From contig NZ_CBDDBS010000002.1 in assembly GCF_965225875.1 (NCBI RefSeq), forward strand, positions 1,116,001 through 1,180,000: a stretch of DNA of 64,000 nt, read 5' to 3'. The stretch is from Haliscomenobacter sp965225875 (lineage in GTDB: Bacteria > Bacteroidota > Bacteroidia > Chitinophagales > Saprospiraceae). Shown here piece after piece: positions 17,771-26,507 of the stretch. The position numbers were made by a program, and so were the translations under genes. The first letter of the stretch is position 1; each line of letters starts with the position of its first letter. The notes beneath the pieces are model-generated. The model made no database searches, was not told where the DNA came from, and saw only the letters and a list, made by a program, of their open reading frames with translations.

Positions 17771-19096
17771 TTACCGTAAATCCACCTTACGATCATTGAT
17801 GTATTGAAACAAGGCGTACAAGGAGGCTCGAGAACGGACTGGGAGCTGTTGTAGTTCTGATTTCTGCCAAGTGTCATTCAGCCAATTCTGGTACTGCTGC
17901 AAGGCCTGTGCTGAGTAATCATCCAGATCTTGCGTAGCTTGATGGCTTAACTTGCCAGCCACATTTTGTACCCATTCCGCTTGCATTCCTTGTAAATCAG
18001 TAACGATCAATTGACGGCCTCTAGCATAATTGAGGGCAATTTTTCGGTGCAAACGTTCGGCTTGCCACCATAGGGATTCATCGGGTTTGCTACCCGGTTG
18101 GGGCCAATCGGGTGCAAGCAGCGTTTTCCCGCCAAAAAAGAAGGGCAGATAGACCGAAAGGCAGGGCATCGAGGTGCCAGTTAGCCATACAATTGGGGTG
18201 CTACCATCCAATGGCAATTCAAAAACCATCGATCCGGTGGTTTGGCTGGGATTGGTCGGTCCGGTGGAATGCATACAGACATTGCCGGTACCTCCGTGGG
18301 AGGGGTCGTATTCGTTTTCGGGCTCGTCGCCGTGTTGACGAAGGATTTGCATGGCGCTAAGTGAGTCCAGGCCTGGATTGTTTTGGATGGCCTGGGTGGA
18401 ATAGTTCCTCCGCAGCTTACATTTGCTCATGCGGGTATAAAACCAATCGGAATAAGCCTTGGCAAAAGAAAAGGGTGCTCCTTTTTTGCTCCAGCCCCGT
18501 GCTTTCGCGTAATCTTCCGCCTGTGGGCTGATGCGGTCATAGCCTCCATCCAGAGTAAGCCCATTGGAAATGGCATAGTGGCCTTGAATTTTTTTGGCTA
18601 CCCAATGGGACCCAGCGGTTTCAAATACCCAGGCAGTGTGGCGATCGGCGATCAGAAAACTATTGTGGTAAAAAAACCGGCGATTGCGGTAGCCCCCACA
18701 GGCATCTTGGCCGTAGTCGGCCAGCAGTTGAATCATCAATTCCAGGGCTGCATCGGCAGAAGTACAACGTTCGAGCGCTAGTCGCAGCATGTCCATTCCG
18801 GTCAATCCCTGATTTTTCTTTTGGAAACTGATCTTTGTGAATACGGCTTCATTGCCAATGACCAGGCCGTGTTCGTTGGCACCCATTTCTGCACCCCACA
18901 TCTGGAAAGGTTTGGACAAAATGACCTCATGGGTGAGGGCAGCCTGAGGGATTTCAATGTAAGTGCATTGGAGTGTTTTTTCGGTAGGTTCTCGGCGGGG
19001 AAAACGAACTATGGCTTGGGCTTCATTCGGTTCACGGTCGGAGTTTTTGCCAAAAATGAGTTTGTTGGAAGTTATTTTGACGAAGGTATCACACAT
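17771..19096 (-). CDS. Secernin/C69-like Ntn-hydrolase (putative dipeptidase)
   Basis: 441 residues. The start MCDTFVKI places a cysteine at position 2, the usual nucleophile of the C69/U34 and secernin Ntn hydrolases after Met removal. Family features follow: FGKNSDREPNEAQ, WGAEMGANEHGLVIGNEAVF, and FLIADRHTAWVFETAG near residues 145-165. The length fits secernins (about 410-450). Members are peptidases or amidases, but bacterial secernin-like proteins are poorly characterised. There is no signal peptide, so a cytoplasmic location is likely. Confidence 0.85.
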   Translation of the reverse strand: MCDTFVKITSNKLIFGKNSDREPNEAQAIVRFPRREPTEKTLQCTYIEIPQAALTHEVILSKPFQMWGAEMGANEHGLVIGNEAVFTKISFQKKNQGLTGMDMLRLALERCTSADAALELMIQLLADYGQDACGGYRNRRFFYHNSFLIADRHTAWVFETAGSHWVAKKIQGHYAISNGLTLDGGYDRISPQAEDYAKARGWSKKGAPFSFAKAYSDWFYTRMSKCKLRRNYSTQAIQNNPGLDSLSAMQILRQHGDEPENEYDPSHGGTGNVCMHSTGPTNPSQTTGSMVFELPLDGSTPIVWLTGTSMPCLSVYLPFFFGGKTLLAPDWPQPGSKPDESLWWQAERLHRKIALNYARGRQLIVTDLQGMQAEWVQNVAGKLSHQATQDLDDYSAQALQQYQNWLNDTWQKSELQQLPVRSRASLYALFQYINDRKVDLR

Positions 19097-19145
19097 AGAA
19101 TAGGTTGTATGGCTGGTTGAAAATAAGCGCTACATTATGCAGCAA

Positions 19146-19212
19146 ATGGGTTGTATGGACAAAACTGCTATACAACCCATACTAAGTGCCCGGTCATTAT
19201 GGCCGGGCACTT
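19146..19212. terminator. Two adjacent hairpins between minus-strand genes
   Basis: Hairpin 1: an 11-bp perfect stem (ATGGGTTGTAT at 19146-19156 with 19170-19180). Hairpin 2: a 10-bp perfect GC-rich stem (AAGTGCCCGG at 19184-19193 with 19203-19212), bordered by TTCTT on the plus strand. They lie between the stop of the PIG-L gene and the start of the secernin gene, so they probably end the former's transcript. The minus-strand side lacks a clear U-run. Confidence 0.5.
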
Positions 19213-19284
19213 TTCTTAATTAACCACACCTTGCTCAAAAGAGTTTGCTGAACCTCCTTTCATTCCGAATCAATACCTGAATAC

Positions 19285-20964
19285 TTATCGAACCATTCGC
19301 ATGACCTTTTGATAAATCTCCCCCTGATCAAAACATTGAAGTTCCAATAAATAAACCCCATGTGTAAGCGGCGGAAAGGAAAATTGGAAGGTACTTTGGG
19401 CCTTTACCTGAGGATACTTTTCCTGACTCAACAATTGCCCACCTAAGGTGTACAGTTTTACATTTACACTGCCAGAATGCCCCTCGGTCAAGCTGAAATT
19501 TACTTTATTGGCGTACTGTAAGGGGTTGGGAAACACCTTCCAAATGTTTGGTTGTTCCACGATTTCCTTTACCGCTACCAGCGTGCTACTGGTATCCTGA
19601 GGGGGGCCCAATGGATCGCTACCGGGGATGATGTACCAGCGTTGTGCATCGTTGCCGATATAGGTCTGCAAACTGACATCCGTTCCATTCAGGTTACCCT
19701 CCAGGTATAAATTGCTTTTGTGGTTTTTGAAATAAAATGTGCTGTCTCCAGCTTGTTCGATTACCCAATTTTGAGCTGAGGTACCATTCACCCTGAATTG
19801 CCAAATTTTTGTACCCGGAATGATTCCTCCACCAAAGGCGTCAAGGGCCAAATTGCTGTGTTTGGCCAGAATGTTCCATAAATTTTCGGGTGTTTTTTTG
19901 AAATAAAAGGTCTGGTGGGGGGCTTCCTTATTGGCGTTTTGTTGCAAAAAAACACCAGCACCCAAGGCTCCGCCAGTGATCTCCAAAACCCTCCCGGTCG
20001 CTTTGTTGCGGATGTAACTAGCCTTATCTGGAATTTGAAATAAGTTGGTAGTTACCCCGGCACAGGCATTCAGCTGGATAGAAGTCATCCTGGCTACACC
20101 TTTGCCAATCCATTGTTTGTGTGCTGCGTCCCAATTGCCTTTATAACCACCCTGAATATTGCCCGCTACATTGCATGCAAAAACCGAACTGTAATTGAAT
20201 AAGTCATCGTTGCTCAAATTCATTGCCTTGGAAACGCTGAAATAGCCCAACCAGGAATATTGCTTCAAGCAGGTCAAATCTTTACTGGCCTGCTCGGCCA
20301 GATCACCTACCAAAAGGTGATCATTGTGGTCCCCGGGATTGTACACACTATTGGTTTCGGGAATATTCAGGGTGGCGTAGCTATACCCCGATGTTTCAGC
20401 AATTATGATGCGTTGAATCGTCTTTACCAAATCAGTCCAACCTTGATACGTAGCAGAACTGTCCACCGCAGTAATTTTGGAAATATCCCCATCCCGCAAA
20501 CGTTTGAGGGATTGATTCCCAGTGCCTGTATACCCATTGCCATCGCCATTGCCTTCGGGTAAACGCAGGTAATAACTTTTGGTATGCTTGTACTGCACCT
20601 GAAAAATCTGGTGCGCATTGGCGTATACATATTTGGCAGATTCACTACGATCTGGTGCCGAGGCGATGTCGGCCAGAAATTTTATCGAAAGCCGGGAGCC
20701 ATTGTCTCGGGCTTGATAATATGGAATAGTCCCAGTTCCTCCTTTACCCAGTCCCGCATCACCTGCAGTAAGGGTAATAAAAACCGTTTTTTGCTTGGCA
20801 TTCGTGACATCAGCAAAGGCGTTTTTCACCATAAACAACTGCCAATCATCCTGATGTGCTACGATGTAGAATGCAACCGATTCTTGTGCAAAGGCCGATT
20901 GGGCAAGAAGAAAAAGGGTAAGGCACCAACTTGGGCGCAAAAAACGGGTATATGGAGTTGACAT
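19285..20964 (-). CDS. Secreted PIG-L-type deacetylase with ricin-type lectin and T9SS sorting domain
   Basis: 559 residues with signal peptide ending SAFAQ near residue 26. Residues ~28-280 are a PIG-L/LmbE-like domain: FYIVAHQDDWQLFM replaces the usual AHPDDE motif, and NPGDHNDHLLVGDLAEQA carries the second histidine cluster. Residues ~330-455 form a ricin-B-like lectin domain with repeated QxW/F segments (SAQNWVIEQ, DAQRWYIIPG). Residues ~475-559 are a T9SS C-terminal domain (VFPNPLQYANKVNFSL ... HGVYLLELQC). PIG-L enzymes remove acetyl groups from N-acetylglucosamine conjugates; with a lectin domain, an extracellular glycan deacetylase is inferred. The gene lies 72 nt after the sugar transferase gene on the same strand. 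Confidence 0.88.
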   Translation of the reverse strand: MSTPYTRFLRPSWCLTLFLLAQSAFAQESVAFYIVAHQDDWQLFMVKNAFADVTNAKQKTVFITLTAGDAGLGKGGTGTIPYYQARDNGSRLSIKFLADIASAPDRSESAKYVYANAHQIFQVQYKHTKSYYLRLPEGNGDGNGYTGTGNQSLKRLRDGDISKITAVDSSATYQGWTDLVKTIQRIIIAETSGYSYATLNIPETNSVYNPGDHNDHLLVGDLAEQASKDLTCLKQYSWLGYFSVSKAMNLSNDDLFNYSSVFACNVAGNIQGGYKGNWDAAHKQWIGKGVARMTSIQLNACAGVTTNLFQIPDKASYIRNKATGRVLEITGGALGAGVFLQQNANKEAPHQTFYFKKTPENLWNILAKHSNLALDAFGGGIIPGTKIWQFRVNGTSAQNWVIEQAGDSTFYFKNHKSNLYLEGNLNGTDVSLQTYIGNDAQRWYIIPGSDPLGPPQDTSSTLVAVKEIVEQPNIWKVFPNPLQYANKVNFSLTEGHSGSVNVKLYTLGGQLLSQEKYPQVKAQSTFQFSFPPLTHGVYLLELQCFDQGEIYQKVMRMVR

Positions 20965-21036
20965 TGTGTCGAAAATTTATTGTTCAAGAGATGAATGGTT
21001 TAAGTAGGGGCTAGTGCGCATAAGTTTCACCACTAC

Positions 21037-21804
21037 TTAGACCTGTACTTTTTGAATAGCGGCAGGTAAAGTGCGCCAAAGGATCCACAAGTCCATCCAA
21101 AGGCTATAGCGATTTGCGTATTCGATATCCAGCTTTTTACGCCCATCTTCGCTTACCCCAGCTTTTCCACGTTCGGTTACCTGCCACAGGCCAGTGATTC
21201 CGGCAGGCGCAGCAAAACGAGCTACCCAATCATCCTGGGTCAATTTCTCAGCTTCATACAAGGGTAAAGGGCGATTGCCAACCAAAGACATGTCTCCAAG
21301 CAAAACATTAAACAATTGAGGCAGCTCGTCAATGCTGGTATTGCGGATGAAATGCCCAATGCGGGTAATGCGCGGATCATTCTCTATTTTGACAAAAGTA
21401 TTGCCTTCTTTCTGTGCCTTTTGGTGCAAAAAGGCCTCTTCGCCTATAAAGCCATCATCCTGAAGCAGCAGGATGTGGTCTTCGTAGTTCACCTCAGCCG
21501 TTTTTTTAGCTGGTTGTGGCTGCTCATACTGATTCAAGTGTTTTAATCCTTTCAACAATTGATCAGCATTAGGGCGCATGGAACGAAATTTGTAAAAATC
21601 AAAGGCGCGATAGCCTTGGCCAACCCTTTTGGCGCGATAGATAATCGGGCCTGGCGATTCTAGTTTGATCAAGATTGCAATGATCAAAAACAAGGGCGAC
21701 AAGAGGAGGATCAGGATACTGGCCGCCAGGACATCTATGCAACGTTTCCAAAAAGGAATGGCATAGCTGGGGTGGCCGATTAAGTAATTGAGTGAAAATT
21801 GCAT
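21037..21804 (-). CDS. Initiating sugar-phosphate transferase for exopolysaccharide (bacterial sugar transferase family)
   Basis: 255 residues. One N-terminal membrane helix (RCIDVLAASILILLLSPLFL) is followed by the catalytic domain of polyprenyl-phosphate sugar-1-phosphate transferases: GPIIYRAKRVGQ, FDFYKFRSM, RIGHFIRNTSIDELPQLFNV, GDMSLVGNRPLP and PAGITGLWQV. The family loads the first sugar phosphate onto undecaprenyl phosphate at the inner membrane. It is the short (WbaP-C/PglC-like) form without the multi-helix N-terminal region. The gene follows a response-regulator gene by 21 nt and is divergent from the polysaccharide operon starting at 22458. Confidence 0.94.
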   Translation of the reverse strand: MQFSLNYLIGHPSYAIPFWKRCIDVLAASILILLLSPLFLIIAILIKLESPGPIIYRAKRVGQGYRAFDFYKFRSMRPNADQLLKGLKHLNQYEQPQPAKKTAEVNYEDHILLLQDDGFIGEEAFLHQKAQKEGNTFVKIENDPRITRIGHFIRNTSIDELPQLFNVLLGDMSLVGNRPLPLYEAEKLTQDDWVARFAAPAGITGLWQVTERGKAGVSEDGRKKLDIEYANRYSLWMDLWILWRTLPAAIQKVQV

Positions 21805-21825
21805 GGCTGGATAAATGAAAATTTA

Positions 21826-22200
21826 TTAAACGTGAATAGGTACTTGGCGCGCAATGCGCAGGCTTAATTCCCTTGGGTGAAAAGGTTTAAGTACAAAATC
21901 CGCAGCGCCTGCTTCCAGACATTTGATGCGATCCTCTACGGATTCAGAAGCGGAAAGTACAATACAAGGGATGTGCGCAAAATTCGGGGTTGATTTCAGT
22001 TGACTCAACCATTCTAAGCCGCTTAGGCCCGGAAGTTTTAAGTCCATGATAATCACATCAGGTTGGAGCCCTGCTTCCATACGGATCTGGGCCTCCTCAG
22101 CAGTTTCCGCTGTAAACACCCTAAATTCTGCACTCAAGATGCGGCCTAAGAACGTGCGCATCATTTCATTGTCTTCTACCAATAGTATGTTCGATTCCAT
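21826..22200 (-). CDS. Stand-alone CheY-like response regulator
   Basis: 124 residues, a receiver domain only. VEDNEM holds the acidic pocket, the phospho-acceptor Asp is in VIIMDLKLPG, VLSAS holds the switch Ser/Thr, and LKPF the conserved Lys. There is no output domain. It is the first gene of a two-gene unit with the initiating sugar transferase, which suggests phosphorylation-dependent control of polysaccharide synthesis by protein-protein contact. No cognate kinase adjoins it. Confidence 0.93.
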   Translation of the reverse strand: MESNILLVEDNEMMRTFLGRILSAEFRVFTAETAEEAQIRMEAGLQPDVIIMDLKLPGLSGLEWLSQLKSTPNFAHIPCIVLSASESVEDRIKCLEAGAADFVLKPFHPRELSLRIARQVPIHV

Positions 22201-22219
22201 AAATAAAGTTTTGAGACTG

Positions 22220-22227
22220 CAAAAGTA
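22220..22227 (-). promoter_or_regulatory. -7 promoter element for the response regulator/sugar transferase unit
   Basis: Read on the minus strand, TACTTTTG matches TAnnTTTG and lies 19 nt upstream of the ATG at 22200. Confidence 0.45.
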
Positions 22228-22430
22228 GAGTGAGCCGACAGGAAACGGTATTTAAAATAGGGCAAGCGGCTGGTTTCGACGGTTCTTGGTGAATTTGTTC
22301 GATGAATGGCATTTAAGCCAATGGAAAGACTAAGCTCAGCCTGCTTTACCAAAAACCGCCAAAAAAAGCCATTGACCGACTAAAAAAATAGCTTAACCGA
22401 AGAGCGAGGAGTTGGAATGCACACTGCCTA

Positions 22431-22438
22431 TACATTTG
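22431..22438 (+). promoter_or_regulatory. -7 promoter element of the polysaccharide operon
   Basis: TACATTTG fits TAnnTTTG exactly and lies 19 nt before the ATG at 22458. A TTG at 22412-22414 is 16 nt upstream, slightly closer than the usual -33 spacing. Confidence 0.5.
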
Positions 22439-22457
22439 CAGCGTAAATCAGTACATT

Positions 22458-24356
22458 ATGAAATTGTTTCTCCGCCCTCAGGGTAATTATAGTACCGCAT
22501 TCAATCTAAATATACTCCCTTTACTTAGGCGCCCCCTAAGCAATGGGGCCTATATCGCGGAATTAGACGGTTTGAGATTCATCGCCATACTCGCTGTAGT
22601 CGTGCAGCATTTGAGCGAAAGGCTTACCCGTATCCAGAGCAGCGATGTCCAAGCGGAGTGGATGCATTCTACCTTACATTATGCAGTCTCTCGGGGCAGC
22701 ATCGGGGTGCTGTTGTTTTTTGCGATCAGTGGTTTTATTTTAAGCCTACCTTTTTGGAATGGTAAATCAATCAGTTATACCACTTACCTCAAAAATCGCT
22801 TGTTGCGCATCGAGCCACCCTATTTGATCTGGATGAGCTTATTTGCGTTGTTACTATGGTTGAGTGGCCGGATCACGGATGGCCTGGGCCAACATTGGCT
22901 GGCCAGTATCGCTTATGTCCACACGCTGAGTTATAGCGAATTTTCCATCATCAATCCAGTTGCCTGGTCTTTGGAGATTGAAATCCAATTCTACTTGCTG
23001 GCACCCTGGATTGTTTTGTTGTTGAAAAAATACTTTCCCGCCAGGTTCCGCTCCTTACTCTTGCCTTTACTCATTGTGTTGTACACCTTGCTGATGCAGG
23101 TGATGGGTTGGCAGCAGGGCTTGCTGAAATTTACCTTACTCGGGCAATTGCCTTATTTTATGGTAGGGATTTGGATGGCAGACCTTTATCAACAAGGGAA
23201 GCTCAAATTTTCAGTTGGCGATAGGACTCTCCTTTGGGTGGCCTTAGGCTGGTTGGTCATGATGTACAGTTGGTCAGAAGACCTGGGACTCACTTTGATT
23301 TTTTTATTGGCTTTAAGCGCCTTTTTTGCCTTGGCGTTTCAGCCCTCATCCTTTCAGCGCCTATTGCGCCGCCCCTGGATAGCGGGCATTGGAGGCATGT
23401 GTTACAGCATTTATCTGATCCACTTGGCAGCCTTGGAAGGGTTAAGCAATTGGAGTAAAGGTTGGTTATCGATCCATAGTTATGGTGTATCCATGCTAGT
23501 GCACGGAGTGTTGTGGTTGGTACCCATTTTTTTGTTCAGCGTGTTGGCCTATTTGCTGCTTGAAAAGCCCTTTATGGGGCGCGAATGGCCTTCGCAGCTG
23601 AAGAACTGGCTGCAGCAATCGCGGCAATTGATGATTAGGACAAGTATTACAGTGTTTATAGGGGGAACTTTTTTTTCGGGGATTCAAGCAAGCGCACAAG
23701 CCGACACCATTCGGTGGAAGGGGAAGGCGCTTGCTCCTCTTTCAGTTTTGATCGAAAGGGCCCAACAAAATTCCAATGCTTTAAAAGCCAATGATCGCGA
23801 GGTCGAAATCCTGGCTTTAGATCGTGACATTACCAAGCGCCAGTGGATGCAACATGTTTCGGTGGTGGCAGGAGTAGACGCTGGCAACGGCAACTACGTT
23901 AGCACGAATACCGAAGCATTTACCGCCATCAATAGTTCTTTAAACCGCAAGGCCGTCCAGTTTGCAGTAGGGGTAAATGTTCAATTGCCGTTGAGTTCGG
24001 TGAGCAACCGAAAAGCAGAAATACAAAAACGTAGCCTGATGATGGAGAAGGAACTGCTGTTAAAAGCGGAACAAGGCCAAATGATTCGGGCGGAAGTCAT
24101 CAACAGGTATACCCGGTTCAAGGAAGCCGTCCAATTGCTCGATTTGCAAGCAGGCGTCAATGAAGCCAGCTCGATCAAACTTACCGCAGCTGAAAAATAC
24201 TTCAAAGAGGCTCAATTGAGTGTAGAGGATTTTAGCCAAGCGATGGAACTGCATTTTCAAAACAAAATGGAACTGGAAAGAAAGAAGTCAACGGTTGAAA
24301 ATGCGTTGCTGCTGTTGGAAAACATTGTTGGAACCTCAATATATGACCTACTATGA
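22458..24356 (+). CDS. Acyltransferase-3 fused in frame to a TolC-like coiled-coil domain
   Basis: 632 residues. Residues ~33-385 are an acyltransferase-3 (OafA-like) integral membrane enzyme: ELDGLRFIAILAVVVQHL with R40 and the catalytic-type H51, RLLRIEPPYL, and a final LLEKPF helix. It would O-acylate sugars. From M392 the sequence reads like a fresh signal peptide (MIRTSITVFIGGTFFSGIQA, then SAQA), followed by ~220 residues of long coiled coil similar to one half of a TolC-family outer-membrane factor. The junction codon at 23631 sits in ATGA, the overlap used at other junctions in this operon, but the ATGA stop is out of frame here, so the two parts read as one protein. It may be a real fusion or two genes joined by an indel. 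Confidence 0.85.
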   Translation: MKLFLRPQGNYSTAFNLNILPLLRRPLSNGAYIAELDGLRFIAILAVVVQHLSERLTRIQSSDVQAEWMHSTLHYAVSRGSIGVLLFFAISGFILSLPFWNGKSISYTTYLKNRLLRIEPPYLIWMSLFALLLWLSGRITDGLGQHWLASIAYVHTLSYSEFSIINPVAWSLEIEIQFYLLAPWIVLLLKKYFPARFRSLLLPLLIVLYTLLMQVMGWQQGLLKFTLLGQLPYFMVGIWMADLYQQGKLKFSVGDRTLLWVALGWLVMMYSWSEDLGLTLIFLLALSAFFALAFQPSSFQRLLRRPWIAGIGGMCYSIYLIHLAALEGLSNWSKGWLSIHSYGVSMLVHGVLWLVPIFLFSVLAYLLLEKPFMGREWPSQLKNWLQQSRQLMIRTSITVFIGGTFFSGIQASAQADTIRWKGKALAPLSVLIERAQQNSNALKANDREVEILALDRDITKRQWMQHVSVVAGVDAGNGNYVSTNTEAFTAINSSLNRKAVQFAVGVNVQLPLSSVSNRKAEIQKRSLMMEKELLLKAEQGQMIRAEVINRYTRFKEAVQLLDLQAGVNEASSIKLTAAEKYFKEAQLSVEDFSQAMELHFQNKMELERKKSTVENALLLLENIVGTSIYDLL

Positions 24357-26467
24357 GCTTACTAGATTTTTTAAGAATCGTCTCGCGCAATTGGTATTGG
24401 TTGTTGCTTTCAGCGCTGGCCCTGGCCGTTTTGACCTGGAGCAGCCTCAAAAAGCAAGCGCCTCAATACTCCTCTCATAGCATCATCAATACAGGTTTGG
24501 TGTCCAACTATACCATCGAAAGCAATGAGGGAGCTAGCATCGACTATGCATTTACCAATAACGAATTGCAAAACATCATCAACGTCGCAACTTCGTATCA
24601 AACGATGGAAGAATTAGGCCTGCGTTTGTTGGCCAAAGTGTTGGATAAGCGCAGTGGAAAAGGGATGTTGTTGCCCGAAAACCGCCAAGACCTGGAGGAA
24701 AAGCTGGGAGCAAAAGTGTTGGCAAAACTTCGTAGCAAGGATCCCGAACTGCTCCAACTTAGCCTGACACACCTCCGCGATCGCAGCCGCCACGGTCGCG
24801 TATATCAATTGCTTTACTCCGACCATCCTTTGTTTGGGATTGAGCAACTTCAAACCATCATGGTGGAACGGTATGGCAATAGCGACATGTTGAAAATCAG
24901 CTACCGAACATCCGACCCTGGGATTTGTCAGCTCACGCTAAAATTGCTGGCAGAAATCATCATGGAAACACAGCTCTCCCTGAAAAAAGGGCAGTCTGGA
25001 GATGTACTGGCTTTTTTTGACGAAGCTACTCGAAAATCCGCAGCAGAACTTCGTGCAGCAGAAGATGAGTTATTAGGGTTCAAGGTCCGCAATAAAGTCA
25101 TCAATTATTACGAGCAAACCCGCTTCATCTCTGGCAAAAAAGAAGACTTTGACGAGATGTATTACAAGGAAATGATGAACCTAGCCTCAGCGGATTCGAC
25201 CATCCAAAAGTTGGAAGGACAGCTGCGGCAAAGGGTGAACCTGCCCCGCTTGAACCAAACCATTATGGATCAGCGCAAGACTTTAACCGAGTTGAGCACC
25301 AAGATCAGTACGATGGAGATCATGCCCGATAGCCTGGAAGATTTTTCAACCAATGACCTGCGCAAGCTCAAACGGCAAGCTGAAAAAGTAAGAGAAAACA
25401 TCCGCAACACCGTAGATGAAACCTGGATGAATACCCATATGCCAGAGGGTTTACCCGTCCGAGACGTGTTGAATCAATGGTTGAACAGTGTACTCAAGCA
25501 AGAAGAATCCACGGCACGGATGCAGGTCATTCGTCAGCGTCAAGCCGAGTTTGTCCACATTTACGATCAATACGCCCCCTGGGGGTCTACCATTCGCCGG
25601 ATGGAACGGCAAATTGATGTCAATGAACGCGCCTATCTCGAAAATTTACATAGCTTCAACCAAGCTCGTTTGCACCAGATCAACATGATGATGAGCTCCA
25701 ACCTCAAGGTGATCGACGAACCTGTGTTTCCCAAAAAACCAGAACCTAGCAAAAAAATGATGTTTGTGGTCATGGCCTTTTTAGCCGGTTTGTTTATCCC
25801 ATTGGGGCTATTTATTGCCATGTTCCTGCTCGATCAATCCCTCAACTCGGTGGTGAGGGCGGAAGAAAAAACTGGCTTACAACTGGCCTCAGCGCTTCCT
25901 TTTGTTGACAAGTTTAAAATTGGCCCTAAGGCAAGGGTCGACTTTCAGGCCATCAACGACAAGGCAATGCAACAATTGATCCACACGCTAAAAATGAGCA
26001 ACCAAGGCCAACAAAGCCCAATTGTTGCCTTTTTATCCAATCGCAGCGGGGAAGGAAAGAGTTGGCTCATCACCCGCCTGGCTGCTTATCTGGAACAGAA
26101 AGGGCAGAAAGTACACCTGATCAAAGCTAGTGATTGGGTCACTAAAAGAGAGCAAATTCAGCAAGGCCTGCAGGAACAGCCCGCCTGGGTTTTGGTTGAA
26201 TTCCCCGCCTTGCTGGAGCAATCGGAACACTTGCCTTACTTGAATGAAATGCACAGCTCAGTGTACATCGCGTATGCCCGCAAAGTTTGGTCAAAAGCAG
26301 ATGAACGCGCTTTGAATCGCATCAAGGATTGTGCAGATAAGCCCGCACATTTGTTTTTGAATGCGCTGGATTTGGATCACATGGAAGACGTCATTGGTGA
26401 AGTGCCCAAACGCAGAAACATGCCTCGCCGTTGGTTGAAAAGAATGGTAACCCTGCAATATTCCTAA
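24353..26467 (+). CDS. Wzc/Wzz-like polysaccharide co-polymerase with divergent kinase domain
   Basis: 704 residues. It overlaps the upstream gene by ATGA. A first membrane helix (residues ~13-30), a long periplasmic coiled-coil region (~180-450), the proline-containing VFPKKPEPSKK stretch and a second membrane helix (~468-490) define a Wzz/chain-length-control protein. Residues ~540-690 resemble a BY-kinase with Walker A SNRSGEGKS. The expected Walker A' and B aspartates are not evident (VLVEFPALLE stands where VIIDTPP is usual), and no tyrosine cluster ends the protein. It probably controls polymer length and export; tyrosine autophosphorylation is doubtful. Confidence 0.88.
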   Translation: MSLLDFLRIVSRNWYWLLLSALALAVLTWSSLKKQAPQYSSHSIINTGLVSNYTIESNEGASIDYAFTNNELQNIINVATSYQTMEELGLRLLAKVLDKRSGKGMLLPENRQDLEEKLGAKVLAKLRSKDPELLQLSLTHLRDRSRHGRVYQLLYSDHPLFGIEQLQTIMVERYGNSDMLKISYRTSDPGICQLTLKLLAEIIMETQLSLKKGQSGDVLAFFDEATRKSAAELRAAEDELLGFKVRNKVINYYEQTRFISGKKEDFDEMYYKEMMNLASADSTIQKLEGQLRQRVNLPRLNQTIMDQRKTLTELSTKISTMEIMPDSLEDFSTNDLRKLKRQAEKVRENIRNTVDETWMNTHMPEGLPVRDVLNQWLNSVLKQEESTARMQVIRQRQAEFVHIYDQYAPWGSTIRRMERQIDVNERAYLENLHSFNQARLHQINMMMSSNLKVIDEPVFPKKPEPSKKMMFVVMAFLAGLFIPLGLFIAMFLLDQSLNSVVRAEEKTGLQLASALPFVDKFKIGPKARVDFQAINDKAMQQLIHTLKMSNQGQQSPIVAFLSNRSGEGKSWLITRLAAYLEQKGQKVHLIKASDWVTKREQIQQGLQEQPAWVLVEFPALLEQSEHLPYLNEMHSSVYIAYARKVWSKADERALNRIKDCADKPAHLFLNALDLDHMEDVIGEVPKRRNMPRRWLKRMVTLQYS

Positions 26468-26507
26468 AAAAACAAGTACTCATTTTGCCCCACCACTACG
26501 CCAAGTC

